From: Peltaster fructicola
Taxonomy: Eukaryota > Ascomycota > Dothideomycetes
Assembly (NCBI GenBank): GCA_001592805.2
Contig: CP051143.1
Location: 1,736,001 to 1,800,000 of the forward strand
Direction of reading: 5' to 3'
DNA: 64,000 nucleotides
In this document: positions 23,438 to 34,647 of the stretch, piece by piece
How positions within the stretch are numbered: position 1 is the stretch's first letter
Layout of the letters: each line of letters begins with the position of its first letter
Made by a program: the position numbers and the translations under genes
Notes under the pieces: generated by a model
Database searches by the model: none
Seen by the model: only the letters and a program-made list of their open reading frames with translations
What the model was told of the DNA's origin: nothing

Positions 23438-25080
23438 CTAGAAACCTCCACGTCCTGGCAGTGGATCGTTCTGCTCTATAGGCGGACACACGCTATCATA
23501 GATTGCTGGGTCTGCAAAGTTTGGAGCAGCAGTGTTGTTGTTGCCAATGCGGAAGAGTGTGTCAGCAGATGGGTCCCATTCTGGCCAACCGAAGTCAGCG
23601 AGACCTTGCTCTGGGTCTTCACCGAAGGCAGCCCATGCTTTCATCATGTATCTTGAGGTGGCATTCTCTTGCGCTGTGTTGAGCGAGCCGCTGACGTCCT
23701 CCGCCGTGCCGAAGAGCATGTTCATGTCACTACCGTGGTAGGCACCACTATCTGGGTAGCCGTCATATGCAGGGTAGAGACGAAGGTTCTCCCAGTCGCC
23801 CATGTATCGGAAGCGCCAGGTTGGCACACCGAACTGCTTGCGGATGTCGTTGGCATACTTGGCGGGACAGCTGAAGCCTCGCTGGTTGAAGAGTTGCCAT
23901 CGATCTGGTGAGAGAGTGATCTTTGCACCAAAGGCACTGACTCTGTAGAAGCCTGATTCGTAGTCACCGTTGCCAGCGACATACGGTATCTGGGCAAATT
24001 CGCCTGCTTCAGCCAAGGAGAGGTAGTCTGCGAAGACTGTCTTGTTGTCGACAGTAGGGTGGAAGGTAGCCTGAGCGAGGGCTGTGGTTGGCAATGGTGG
24101 TACGATCCTGGCTGCATTCAGGATGGCAGTGAAGTTCTTGCTTCGGATACAAGCCAAGGTCGCTGCAGAGTCGGTTTGGTTGTTGCCGCATCCCAAGGTG
24201 CCAGAGACGTTATACCAGAGCTGCGCAGAGTAGTCGGGAGTGTTTGGAATGAAGCTGAAGGCTGTGCCAGAGTGTGAGATGAGACCTGCGACGATTGGAT
24301 CGTCCTTGTAGGCGTACGCCCAGTTGTCAACTACCCAGCCTCCTACGGATTGGCCGAATAGGATAATTTTATCTGGATCGCCTCCGAAACCAGCAATGTT
24401 GTCGCGTACCCACTCGACAGCAAGACGATGGTCAAGTAGAGCTGTATTCTGCTCGACACCTGGAGCGCCTGAGAACCCAAAGATACCAAGACGGTAGCTG
24501 TGCTTGTTAGTCTTCGGTTCTCGCTGAGAGACGAGTTCACTCACCTGACAGTGACGACCACTACATCTTCGTTTGCAGCGAAGTACTTGCCGTTGTAGAA
24601 CGGACTGTGAGGTCCTGGAATGGTGAAGCGACCGCCATGGATGAAGACGAAGACTGGTCGACTATCGCAGTCATCCTCGACAGGTCGCTTACTCCAAACG
24701 TTCAATGCCAGACAGTCCTCGGATTGGCTATTCCCAAGATGCGCCGTGAACTCATTGTAGATTCTGAAGCCATTGCCGGTGAAGTTAGGGAAGGTCGTGA
24801 CTGGAGGAATGTTGGCAGGGCAATCAGCGTTCCAGTTTGACGCATTGTAGATGGTGTCCTCGGGTGCAGCGTATGCGACTGGTGCTGCGAACCTCAGGTC
24901 GCCAACAGGTGCTTGACCATACTTAATGCCCAGGAACTCGTAAACATCCGTTGCGTTGGGCGCGCGGTGTCCAATGACAGTTCCGCTGGTTGTTCGCACC
25001 TGCCCGAAGATTTCGCCATCATCGTGTGCGCAGACCACGTGGAGTGCCAGCCATGCTGCTCCTGCGGTTGAGAATCTCAT
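23438..25080 (-). CDS. secreted type-B carboxylesterase/lipase, 531 aa
   Basis: Secreted alpha/beta-hydrolase hydrolysing carboxylic esters; substrate unknown. Exons 25080-24545 and 24497-23438, joined as VVTVSYRLGIFGF. Signal peptide about residues 1-18 (MRFSTAGAAWLALHVVCA). Type-B signature 2 is SEDCLALNVW. The nucleophile elbow is FGQSVGGW (Ser229), where most relatives have GESAGG. The oxyanion loop reads HGGRFTIPG where HGGGF is usual. The His region is YHGSDMNMLFG. There are several N-glycosylation sites. The catalytic Ser and His regions are therefore present, but the oxyanion and elbow variants may change substrate range. The 3' end is 71 bp from the Cdc16 stop (convergent). Confidence 0.9.
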
Positions 25081-26112
25081 CCTTCTATAGCAACAACCAC
25101 ACACGAGTCGAACGACAGTAATTATCGACGATCGCAGGATACCGTTCAAGAGAAGGAGAAGAAGAAGGATACAATACGCCGCATTGGAACTTGGCGAGGC
25201 GAATTCTGAGCGAAAGACGACGCCACGCCCTCGCCTGGAGATGAGATCATGTTCTCCGGTCCTTGCTCTATCCGCCCACTGCGCCGTGCGGGTACGAAAG
25301 TCTGGCTGGGTCTTCATACACTGCACCGCTGAACAGCATGATCAATGAGACACGACAATGTCCTCGACAATGTGGTTCTCAAGAGATGGAGTGATCCTGC
25401 AAACAGAACACAAGCGCCAGACATGGATCACACGTCCCTGCTTTGCTGACCATGCAAAGCAAGACGAGATGAGGGAGAAACACTACCATCACACCCTGAA
25501 TCTTGCATCCACTCCTTATCCCACTGATAAACTCGTGCTAATCCGCTGACAAGCCACACTTTATTTGCACCAAAGGATCAAGAAGAAATGCAGGGTATCT
25601 CCTCGACCTTACAGTAGCTTATCACTTTGTTGCTCGTTGGCGGTCCCTGAGATAGGTCATCTCATGCTACAGAGCACTGTTTTCCGTCGTTCAGGCGAGC
25701 TCGAGACCTGCGCGATTCCACGATAGCAACCACAACAGTTCGTCCAACGGTGTCCGAAGATTGCACTTGTGGATAATTAGCTTTAGGCTTCAGTTCACGA
25801 GTCGCTGTAACCGAAAGCAACTCAAGTCTACAACCAAGAAATACTACCTGCATTGGGCATGGGTTCATGATTGGACCCGCCCATCCCAAGCATACTGCAC
25901 TTGGCCTGCATAGTTGCTCGTCAGGATCTGACACTGTGCGAGCTGAAGTGCCATCACTTGCTTTCTTCCTTCTGCATCATTCTTATTCTCAACTAGCTAG
26001 CCACTTTAGAGTGTGTCGATCACTGAAGGAAGCGCAACTACAATCCTATGAGCGACAATAGATAATCGCGTGGGATCGCCACACTCCGACATTCACAACC
26101 TCATCAAAAGTC
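25081..26112. other. divergent intergenic region
   Basis: Upstream of both the carboxylesterase (minus) and the SAT4-type protein (plus). Purine-rich GAA/GAG runs occur near 25150-25170. No gene or RNA was recognised. Confidence 0.45.
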
Positions 26113-27299
26113 ATGGGCCATCCATATGTCGGACTGGGCACAGGTCCGGATACCCAAGGATGGGGACTCTGGGTCGTCAGCGTGGTCATGGTCATTCTAG
26201 CTGGCGTCTTCGTCGCAGCACGCATGATCCTCCGACTTACTAGGGACTACATGGGCGCCGACGACTGGATCTTACTCGCATCACTATTTTCCACTATCAT
26301 ACTATCCATCACCGAGATCGAGGCTGTCGTCAATGGCTATGGCGCTCGATATGTCACACTATCACAAGCACAAGCTGTCATAGCACGGAAATGGTTCTTC
26401 GGAGCACAGGTCGCATACAAGGTTGTCCTGGCATTGAACAAGGCTTCGATCTGTGTGATGTACTTCCGCATCTTCAAGGTCAGCAGCAAAGCCTTCCGCA
26501 CATCCTGCTATGCGCTGTTGGCCTTCATCATCCTTTCAAATTCTGCTTTCGTTATTGGCACTATCTTCCAATGCAGTGAGTTGAAAGCCGGAGTGGTGCT
26601 GCCAGACAATCGCTAACTCATTCAACAGCACCTGTCAACGCATTCTGGGACAAGACTTTCAAGCCTACCTTCTGCTTCAACCAGACTCCATGGTGGATCT
26701 CTTATGCCGTCTTGCAGATACTACTCGATGTACTCCTGCTGGCACTACCTGTGAAGGAAGTGCTGAAGCTCAAGCTGTCGCCTATAGATAAGCTTGGCTT
26801 GATTTTGGTCTTCTCAACGGGACTATTCGTGACTTTCACAAGCATCTACCGTACCACCACATTGGCATCATCTGCCTCAGACCCTGATCCTACCTATGGA
26901 CCAATTCCAGGTATGTGAACGTCAAGATTTGAAGACCACCGCTAACGAATCTGTGTAGCTACCATATGGACAGTGATTGAAGCCAACAGTGGCATCATTG
27001 CAGCGTGTCTGCCGCTCTTGAGACAGCCATTCCTGCAGGTTTTCCGTTGCTTTTCGCGCTCTACGACCGCCTCGAATCGTGCAAGGACGCATAGCTATGA
27101 GAAGCGCGAAGTTCGACAACATCAACGCGGCAACTCGATCTTGGTCGAGACTGTCGATATGGAAGCCTCTGGCATGCGAGAGAGCCAAGAGGAGATGGTC
27201 AAGAAAGGCGGCGACATCTATGTTATGAGCGATGTCAGCGTGACGAGCACACCAAGACGGGACGAACCAGTGGTGACTCGACCTCGACCATTTGACTGA
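26113..27299 (+). CDS. SAT4-family rhodopsin-like integral membrane protein, 361 aa
   Basis: Seven-helix plasma-membrane protein of the fungal SAT4/PTH11-related group; ligand and partner unknown. Exons 26113-26575, 26629-26910 and 26959-27299, with CTAAC branch sites in both introns. Hydrophobic helices are visible at about residues 16-38, 50-70, 95-118, 128-150, 175-200, 210-232 and 250-270. Family hallmarks include the first-loop RLTRDYMGADDWILLA, WFFGAQVAYKVVLALNKASI, PVNAFWDK and a final helix with TIWTVIEANSGIIAACLPLL. The C-terminal 90 residues are hydrophilic and basic, cytoplasmic by the family topology. No CFEM domain precedes the helices, so it is not a canonical PTH11. Confidence 0.9.
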
Positions 27300-27518
27300 G
27301 CACCATCTCTTGTTCTATTTCACGATTTACGTTAGCGATTGGTGTACTTTATATACCCTTGGTGTTGTTCATAGCCCTATGCACTGCAATGCGGAGCCTC
27401 GCACAAAGACGATCTTGCTGCTTCATAATCAACAAATGATGTCAGTCACGAAACCCCTTGACCTGGTAAAGTTTACACGTCTGAAGCACCACATTCACAC
27501 TGCACATTCCAACGAGCC

Positions 27519-28594
27519 ATGGCAGCCGCGAATGCAGTAGCTGTCATCGGCTCATTGAATGTCGATTTCATTACACGCGTAGGTTCTGTCGGTTCGCATT
27601 CCAGGACAGATGCTCACATCCGCTAGACCCCAAGACTAGCCGCAGCAGGCGAGACATTAACAGCGACATCCTTCGACATTGGCTTTGGAGGCAAAGGTAA
27701 TGTGTTGCAGCGATCTCCAGTTCTACAACTGACTGTTTAGGTGCCAACCAGGCCGTAGCATGCGCTAGACTATGTCAGCCAAACACAAGAGTCCGCATGG
27801 TCGGCAACCTTGGCGATGACCACTTCGGAGTCTACTATCTTGCCCTATTGGAGAAAGAAGGCATCGAGACGACGTCTATCAGCATTGTGGAGAGCCAGAA
27901 GACCGGTATAGCCAACATCATCGTCGAGGAAGACACTGGCGAGAACAGGATCATGCTAGCAACAAACGCCAACCATGCCTTCTCTGCTACGAAGGATGCT
28001 GGTTGGGACCTTGTCCCAGAGGCTACCGATATCCTCGTATTCCAACTGGAGATCCCTATACCCGTGGTGAGTGGTTCCGGTGGCTCATGAACCTCACTGA
28101 CATGGCAGGTCTTGCACAACATTAACAAAGGCCGCAAAATGGGCAAGCACGTGGTGCTCAATCCAGCACCAGCAGTGTTGTTACCAGAGAAAGCATACAA
28201 GGATATAGATACACTGATCATGAACGAGACTGAAGCACAGATACTCAGCAACGATGCTTCGGCAGACATCGGCACTTCGTCGTTAGGCAAGCTGGCCAGG
28301 CATTTCCTAGAATTGGGTGTACGAACTGCGGTCATCATTACCTTGGGTGCCAAAGGCGTCTATTATGCCACTCGTGGCGACAGTGGCACGATCCCAGCAG
28401 AGAAAGTCACAGTCGTCGATACGACTGCAGCTGGAGACACGTTTCTCGGTGCATATGTGGCAAAGCTGGCAGATGCACGGGAGAAGGAGTTTGGCATACA
28501 GGCTGCATTGAGGTATGCTTCACTTGCTGCCGCCAGGACTGTGCAAAGACCTGGAGCTATGGCTGCGATACCACATCGGCGAGAGCTTGAATGA
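27519..28594 (+). CDS. rbk1: ribokinase, 313 aa
   Basis: PfkB-family sugar kinase phosphorylating D-ribose at O5 for the pentose phosphate and nucleotide routes; cytosolic. Four exons: 27519-27578, 27627-27696, 27741-28066 and 28109-28594, all in phase; the first donor (GTAGGT) is weak. PfkB motifs: N-terminal VIGSLNVDF, the GGKGANQA sugar-binding loop split by intron 2, NPAPA, MNETEA, and the catalytic anion hole TTAAGDTFLGA with Asp as base. Length is normal for fungal ribokinases. Confidence 0.93.
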
Positions 28595-29266
28595 CGAGAT
28601 GATGCTACGACTCGAACCTTCTAGAGGCATAAAAGTTTGTGCTGCGAGCTCGAAGGATATCTTCCAGGCTTGACTGAGGCTCAACGATGGATGACATATA
28701 TAGATAGCTTTGCAAAAGAGGTCTTTCAGTGCAGCATACTACCGCTGTACAGCGATGTAAGCTCTTCAAGATCATGTACCGCCAGCGTCTATCACTGTAT
28801 CAAGTATCGAAAAGGGAGGCAAAACGTGGGCCGAATGGATGCTTTCTAGGTTCGTATTGCCGCCATGTATGTGTCGTTCTGCTGAGCTTGGGCGGACATA
28901 TCCAGAGCTGCACGTGGAGGTCATTCCAAGTCGCTCGCTCTTGGAGCTTTATGACTGGCTCGATATGGTAATCCAATCGTGATGCGAGCTGATAGATCGT
29001 CGAGATTTTCGGCTCTTGTACTGACTGATTGAATTGATCCCCTTGCAACCATGCAGAAATCTGCGGGAGGCCTGGTCTGTGAAGATTCCGACGGAGACGA
29101 GGTTCATAGCACCCTTGTGATAAACACTCTCGAATGGTGTGCTGTCTCATCAAGGGTGACTGCTTAGCTCATGTACTTCCATTGGAAAGCATGACTGCTT
29201 CCTTTAACATGAAGAGGATATTAATTCTGAGCACTGTCATCCAAGACGCTGTCGACATGCTTGCTG
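28595..29266. other. convergent intergenic region
   Basis: 3' flanks of ribokinase (plus) and of the unknown gene ending at 29267 (minus). Nothing recognisable was seen. Confidence 0.45.
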
Positions 29267-30104
29267 CTATAGTTCTCTTCGCATGATCTTGATAGAGCCT
29301 TTGAGGTCATAGAAGAGCACATCTTCGGGCACTTCCTCACCATTGCAGTAGATCGTGAGGTCACCGAACTCTCTCAGCTCCCATGTAAGCTCGTATAGAC
29401 ATGGTATCATTTCTTGCCATGTGTTATAACCCAATGTACGGAGCTCTGCAGGCTTGAAAGACTTCGCTACTTGTGTCGGTGTGAATGTATCTGGTGGTTC
29501 TGTGTAGTCTCAGTGCTCGAGCTCAAGGTTCGATCGTGTCATCCTTACCGGTGTTGTCGAGAAATTGAATGAAGTGCTGGCGCACCATAGGATTGTGCGC
29601 AGCATCAGTGGCATTGACCTCCTTGAAGTTTTCTGGCCAGAGCCAGTTATAGATGAATGCCATACTGTATTGGTGCTCAGGAGGACGTAGAAACCAAATT
29701 AGCTGATGGAGGCGAGTGTAGTAGAACCCTGCTATGCAGCGATAGGTGGAGTCGACGTAGGTCCCCGTGGTTGTGATGGCGACACCGTGATGTTGAAAAC
29801 GCCTGAAGGCACTTTCGGTTGCAGATATTCCTTAGCAAGCGAGCGAGCGAGGCTATCGTTGTGTCACCTTTTGTCATCGTGGATCGATTGTCAAGACTGA
29901 CAAGGTCAAGGCGACACAGCTCCAGCTCATGCAGATCGTGATCATTGTCAGAGAACATGTGTATACAAACTACTTGCAGGCATATCTGCCCATGGTGGTG
30001 CTGAATGATAGCACAATATCTACAGCATTCCTGTCCTTCCCGAAATCCCTGGTCCGAGGCCCAGCATTGACATGTGCAGTAACTCTCTCCCATCGACCAG
30101 ACAT
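29267..30104 (-). CDS. unrecognised spliced gene, about 224 aa
   Basis: Not recognised. The proposed exons are 30104-29974, 29896-29868, 29830-29549 and 29499-29267. The long third exon reads convincingly (SAFRRFQHHGVAITTTG, YVDSTYRCIAGFYYTRLHQ, LIWFLRPPEHQYSMAFIYN, WLWPENFKEV). The last exon ends in LTWELREFGDLTIYCNGE and a basic terminus. The protein is rich in aromatic residues and has no signal peptide or clear helix span. The last intron has a good GTAAGG donor. The second intron would be only 37 bp; skipping the 29-bp exon and using a CAG acceptor further on is also phase-compatible, so the N-terminal third is uncertain. Its ATG overlaps the stop of the next upstream gene as ATGA. Confidence 0.55.
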
Positions 30105-31357
30105 CATGGCGCAATGTTGCGTGCAGTTGCACTATTTGGCTTGTTGTCCTTTACGATTCCATCCAGACGTGCCTGGACGGCTCCGAATCGGTTCGAAAGA
30201 AGGCCAAGCTTGCGAAGCAAACCCTGCCCAGCCATGTCTCTCCATTCATGCACCAAGTTGTCGAGGTCACGTCTCACAACGGTCAAGATGGCGACCTCAT
30301 CCTTCACCACCTGATGGCGACGATTGTGCTCGTTTGTTTCGGTCAGTGTCTGCTCTTCCATGGTTGATAGCTTTTGTTGAGTGACTGCGAGGTCAGCCTT
30401 GAGCTTGGCGACCTCGGCAACCAGAGGCTGTTCCTTCTCGGCCTTCACAACAGCTTGGCTTGCATCCTGCATTCGAGCCAGCGCCAAGGCCGAATCGACC
30501 TTTACTGCACTGTACAAGATCACTCCCGCCAGCCCTGGATAGCAACATGCATGGCGGACAAGCTCATCCACAGCGTCCACAGGCGGCGATACATCTCGTG
30601 GCCTGCGTGCTTCTGTCTTACGCTTGCCATTCTTGTCGTCGCTCTCGAGACACAGCCTGACGATCTCAGGTGGAAACAGTGTCGGATGCTTCAAGATCAC
30701 TGTGATGTACGCTTGTGACATATGATCCCACGAGATGACTTTTGGCGGAACAATGCAGTTCCAGTTCACCGGCACGTGTCTCTCTATCGTCAGGTACTGT
30801 GTTTTACGACCCGGATAGGAACCGCGATACGAATGCTGGTCGACTAGCTGTTGCCATGGGTAAGGCGGTCTGGCGGCCGATGAGGTGCGCTTGTGATCGG
30901 GCAAGGTGCATTCGACGTAGTCCTGTCCACACAGAGTATAATTCTCCTCACAACAAAGATAGTAGTATCCCTCTGGAGACGTTTCATCTCCCTTGAAGTG
31001 GGCGATTACTGGCATGCCGTAAGGCTTGCGACGAAGCAAAGGACGACCACTTATGTCGAATGTCGTCGGCCAGCGGTTGTGAAGATGGCTATATTTGATC
31101 TCGCCTTTCTTGGAAAGCATCATCAAAGCTGCAACATCTGCATCTGCAAGTATGACGTTATCGGGTGGTAGGTTGGTGGCACTGAGCTGCGAATGGAAGA
31201 CATTCCACAGTTGTAGGTCGCTTGTCGTTGTGAGATCGATGCTCACTTGTGGGTCGATGGAGCGCATCTTCTTCCTTTGGACAGGATCATAGTCCTTGTA
31301 GTACCGCTTCTTGGTACCTGGCACGATGTATGGCGGCGAGCCATGGGTCACGGTCAT
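30104..31357 (-). CDS. unrecognised protein with C-terminal coiled coil, 417 aa
   Basis: Not recognised. Single-exon frame from ATG 31357 (MTVTHGSPPYIVPGTKKRYY) to the TGA at 30106-30104. The frame is open to 31834, but the upstream part is Ser/His/Pro-rich leader-like sequence starting at a non-ATG codon. The first 280 residues contain a folded-looking region with many Tyr and Cys (GYYYLCCEENYTLCGQDYVE, ITVILKHPTLFPPEIVRLCL). Residues of about 305-385 form a heptad-like, Glu/Lys/Gln-rich coiled coil (VAEVAKLKADLAVTQQKLST). The stop codon overlaps the proposed ATG of the next gene. A phase-0 GTAAAG donor at 30154 and an AG at 30087 could instead join both into one protein. Confidence 0.6.
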   Translation of the reverse strand: MTVTHGSPPYIVPGTKKRYYKDYDPVQRKKMRSIDPQVSIDLTTTSDLQLWNVFHSQLSATNLPPDNVILADADVAALMMLSKKGEIKYSHLHNRWPTTFDISGRPLLRRKPYGMPVIAHFKGDETSPEGYYYLCCEENYTLCGQDYVECTLPDHKRTSSAARPPYPWQQLVDQHSYRGSYPGRKTQYLTIERHVPVNWNCIVPPKVISWDHMSQAYITVILKHPTLFPPEIVRLCLESDDKNGKRKTEARRPRDVSPPVDAVDELVRHACCYPGLAGVILYSAVKVDSALALARMQDASQAVVKAEKEQPLVAEVAKLKADLAVTQQKLSTMEEQTLTETNEHNRRHQVVKDEVAILTVVRRDLDNLVHEWRDMAGQGLLRKLGLLSNRFGAVQARLDGIVKDNKPNSATARNIAP

Positions 31358-31547
31358 GACGGACGTGTGGTGGCAGGTGTGGTAAGACGTCAAACAAGAA
31401 GAGGAAAAGTGTGTATTCGACAGCAGAAAGAATGGTGAAAGCTTCTGTTTCCTATCCAGTGGTTTGCAACGAGCAGCATGTGATGGAGGGGCTCTAGGCG
31501 AAAGTGAAGTGCGTGATGCATGAAGACTGGCGAGCAGCGTCAGCAGC

Positions 31548-33733
31548 CTAGAGCCCACTATGTCGATGATTCGCAGTGCTGCTTCGCTCAGTATCCCATG
31601 GCATTCGCAGGTGAATGAGCTGGCTTCCAGTAGACAGCCCTCCGCTGAAGTCACTTGATGCTGCAGATCCAAATATCTGGGATTGAGAAGATGTCGTTTC
31701 TGAAGTTGCAGCTTGTGCAGTGCTCCTTTCACTCCGTTTTCCTCGACGATTACCTCGTTCGACTCGGTTGGCACTTGGCTCCGCATATACCGCAGGTTCG
31801 GAATCGCGTGAGGGTCCTGACAAGGATGAGACATCGTAGAGATGCCATGGCTCGACTCGTGTTGAATTGTAGCTCACTGAGTTGGCCCTAGGTTCGATCA
31901 CGTGAGGCTCTTGACCACTGGGTCCATACATGTATACCGACTCTTGCTCCTCAGTTGTACTATCTGATATTGCCCGCCATTGCGTCCACTCTTGATGGGT
32001 TATGCGCTGGCCAAGTCCATATTCATCTGGTGGCAGAGGTACAGCTGATTGAACTTCAGAGGCAACAGTGCTTAGCGGGTGCGGTGATATCCAACCGCTG
32101 CCTGCAAATATGGTTGGATCCTCTCGATGACGCTGCGATGGGACGTAGATGTGTAGGTCAGATGAGTCTTGTGATTGAGATGGTCGTCGGGTGATGGAAG
32201 ATGAGGTACGTATGGACATTGCGTGCTGGAGAATGGGCGTTGACTGCGGTACTGTGATCGCCGAACGCTTCGTCTCAAAGCCTATGGCTGATTCCAATGA
32301 TTCCTGCTGGACCTGGTCCGGACTCGACTTGTTCGTCAAGCCTGCAGCGCTTCCGTCATCTTTAACATTGACGAAATATTGTCTACACCAGCAACAACTT
32401 GATGGTGAGCTGTGTATCGGCTTCTATGACTCTTGCTTGGGCTTGACTTGGCTTTGGAAGTCGTGATTGTCCGCACTGTGGGTGACTTGTATCCGTGGAA
32501 CTTCGAATTCGACAAGTCTGGCTGATCAAGAGTCAACACCGGCTGATACGTATGCACCTGTTCAAATGGAGACTCCGCGGAGTCATGAGTCTGGGTGTGA
32601 TATGCTGGCTGAGCCGTGGACGGCTTCAAACTTGGCGCTGACTGAGAAGCGTGCTGCTTGGGTTGCGAGAGTGGCTCTGGCAAGACCGGCTGGTATGTAT
32701 ATCTATCTGCGCTCGGTGACCTTCCTGGCGGTCTTTGAGGTCTCTGAGATACTGGACGATGTTTCGCTTTCAAGCTTGATGCTTTCGCTGGTGAAGGTGG
32801 TCCTGGCGGGTATGCGCTCAGTCGCGAGCTAGCTGCTCCTCTGACTGGGCTCTCTTGTGCTGGCATTGGTGGATGGTAGGTGAACAGATCAGCGTTCGAG
32901 TCTGGCTCGGAGTCCAGGTGCGGCACGTCCGACACAGCATTGGGGATGCCAGACTCGTCGTTAGCAGCGTCTACAGTATCAGCATGATCTAGGTCGATAG
33001 CGTCCGCAGCAACGACAGCAGACACTATGTCTGGCTGCTCATAATGACTTGACTCAGACCTTATTTGACTCTTGGCACTGGACCGTGGAGAGTAGATAGG
33101 AATGTGCGGCAGCACGACGAATGCTTCCTCACCATTCTTACCAAGTATACGTACGCGCGAAGACTGTGCTTGAGATGCTTTCACACTTGCGCTCTTGACA
33201 GATTCTACCGTTACTGATGGAGCACGTTTGGTCTTCACTTGAATGGCCTCAGCTGGTTTCGAGTTGACCTGCTTTGCCTTTCCCTTGAGAGTATCCGGGC
33301 TCTTGACAAGTTGAAAAGGTGATTGCTGTGCATCGTCCTTTGGCAATGGCGGCACTCTGAGCACTCGTGCCTTTGGAGGCATATCTTCGTGGGATCGCTT
33401 TTCATGCTTGCTCCTGATGACTCCAGCTTCTTCTTCTTCTTCTTCCTCATGGACAGAGGCTCTGGCGCGTCGTTCTAGTGCAGATTGATAAAGCTTTGCG
33501 ATCAAGGGTGCCTGCAATGGCGTGATATTGCCGTGACGAGGTATAGCTGTTGGCGCGTTGTGAATTACAGGAATCCGGTCGTCGATGAAGGAGCCACCAT
33601 CACTGGAGACCGTCCAGTTGCCATGTCGTGGGCCGTTGTATTCTGATGTATCATCATCTTGCTGCTCTACTGCTGGTCGCGATACGGTGTGACAGCGAGT
33701 GTCGATCGCACTGTCGGGCCTTGAAGATGGCAT
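31548..33733 (-). CDS. low-complexity protein of unknown function, about 712 aa
   Basis: Not recognised. Two open frames are joined by a 47-bp intron (32388-32342, GTGTAG donor, CAG acceptor, TGAC branch), giving exons 33733-32389 and 32341-31548. Without the intron the first frame stops at 32336, and the second has no ATG before 32219. Composition is Ser/Pro/Gln/Glu-rich and probably disordered, with an acidic run of seven Glu from a (CTT)n tract near 33427-33445. Five short motifs of the form aromatic-x-Tyr-x-Pro are spaced along it: FTYHPP, YTYQPV, HTYQPV, HIYVPS and YMYGPS. The same motif occurs in the unknown protein at 37063-37844. The weak donor leaves the join moderately certain. Confidence 0.6.
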
Positions 33734-33825
33734 GTTGTTGTTGAAGCAGTGCGGATTGGTGAGGTTGAAGTTGGATATCCCGCCTTCCAGGTGAACTTGC
33801 GTTACGGCATTTGCTGTGGAGTCAT

Positions 33826-34647
33826 TCAAAGCTTTGCCTTCGCTTGTTCACTATCGCGCACCAGCTGTCGCTTTACGTACCAGCTCCTTACAAAGCTCCA
33901 TGTACCACTTAGCACAGCAAGTGGCGGACACAACAGTAGGAGTAGAGCCCACCATCGAGGACTCTTGCTCTTGATACCTACCATAGCCGCATCAATCTGC
34001 TTCCTAAGGTCTTCCTTGCTTCCATCGTTCCAAAGCACTACGCCTGCTTGTTCTCCTCTCGCCAATGCACGCCTGGCTTTCTCGCGGACGTCCAGCTGCG
34101 ATGCTATTCTATTCGAAGCATCCTCTTCCGTCAGATGCTCATCTCTAGCCATCAGCCGCTGCTTTTGTATCGAGGCTTCGGTGACAGCAACGACCATGAT
34201 TGTACCGCACAATGGCTCCCAGCCTGACTCGAACAGAAGTGGCACATCTAGGACGACACACCAGCAGCCTCTGACATAGGCAAGAAGCATTTGTCTGTAC
34301 ATCTCTTTTCTCACAGCTGGATGCGTGATGCGATTAAGAGCCTTCCTGTCTGTCTCTGTACCCTGACCAAACACTCTTCGACCAAGGGCGGGACGATTGA
34401 GCGGCCGACCTTTGCCTGTGGGGCCATGTTCGCCGCCATTCTCTGGCGTTGCTGGAAGGAGTAGATCTGGAGTTGATGGGCCGAAATGCTCGACAATCTT
34501 CGCATAGCCTTGCGTTCCTGGCTCTACTACTTGTCGTGCTACTTTGTCTGCATCGATGATGGGGATGTTGTATGGTGAAGATGAGAGGATTGAGGAGACC
34601 GTCGACTTTCCCGTAGCGATGCTACCTGTAAGACCTAAGAGGAGCAT
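33826..34647 (-). CDS. CAB5: dephospho-CoA kinase, 273 aa
   Basis: Last enzyme of coenzyme A synthesis, phosphorylating the 3'-hydroxyl of dephospho-CoA with ATP. Single exon. The P-loop GSIATGKST is at residues 8-16, followed by IIDADKVARQVVEPG, which contains the conserved Asp. Also present are the lid and CoA-binding segments RRVFG, RKALNRITHPAVRKEM, the DVPLLFESGWE motif, and RNxQ-like NRIASQLD. The C-terminus has a hydrophobic helix (about 230-252, WWALLLLLCPPLAVLSG) followed by basic residues, suggesting a tail anchor in an organelle membrane. Its 3' end is 92 bp upstream of the next minus-strand gene's ATG. Confidence 0.94.
   Translation of the reverse strand: MLLLGLTGSIATGKSTVSSILSSSPYNIPIIDADKVARQVVEPGTQGYAKIVEHFGPSTPDLLLPATPENGGEHGPTGKGRPLNRPALGRRVFGQGTETDRKALNRITHPAVRKEMYRQMLLAYVRGCWCVVLDVPLLFESGWEPLCGTIMVVAVTEASIQKQRLMARDEHLTEEDASNRIASQLDVREKARRALARGEQAGVVLWNDGSKEDLRKQIDAAMVGIKSKSPRWWALLLLLCPPLAVLSGTWSFVRSWYVKRQLVRDSEQAKAKL

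Noticed and set aside
31358-31834. 159-residue N-terminal extension of the coiled-coil protein
   Set aside because: Its first codon is not ATG, its composition is leader-like, and it overlaps the 3' end of the neighbouring gene on the same strand.
31548-32339. Treating the 263-codon frame as a separate gene
   Set aside because: It has no ATG before 32219, and a 47-bp phase-consistent intron joins it to the upstream frame.
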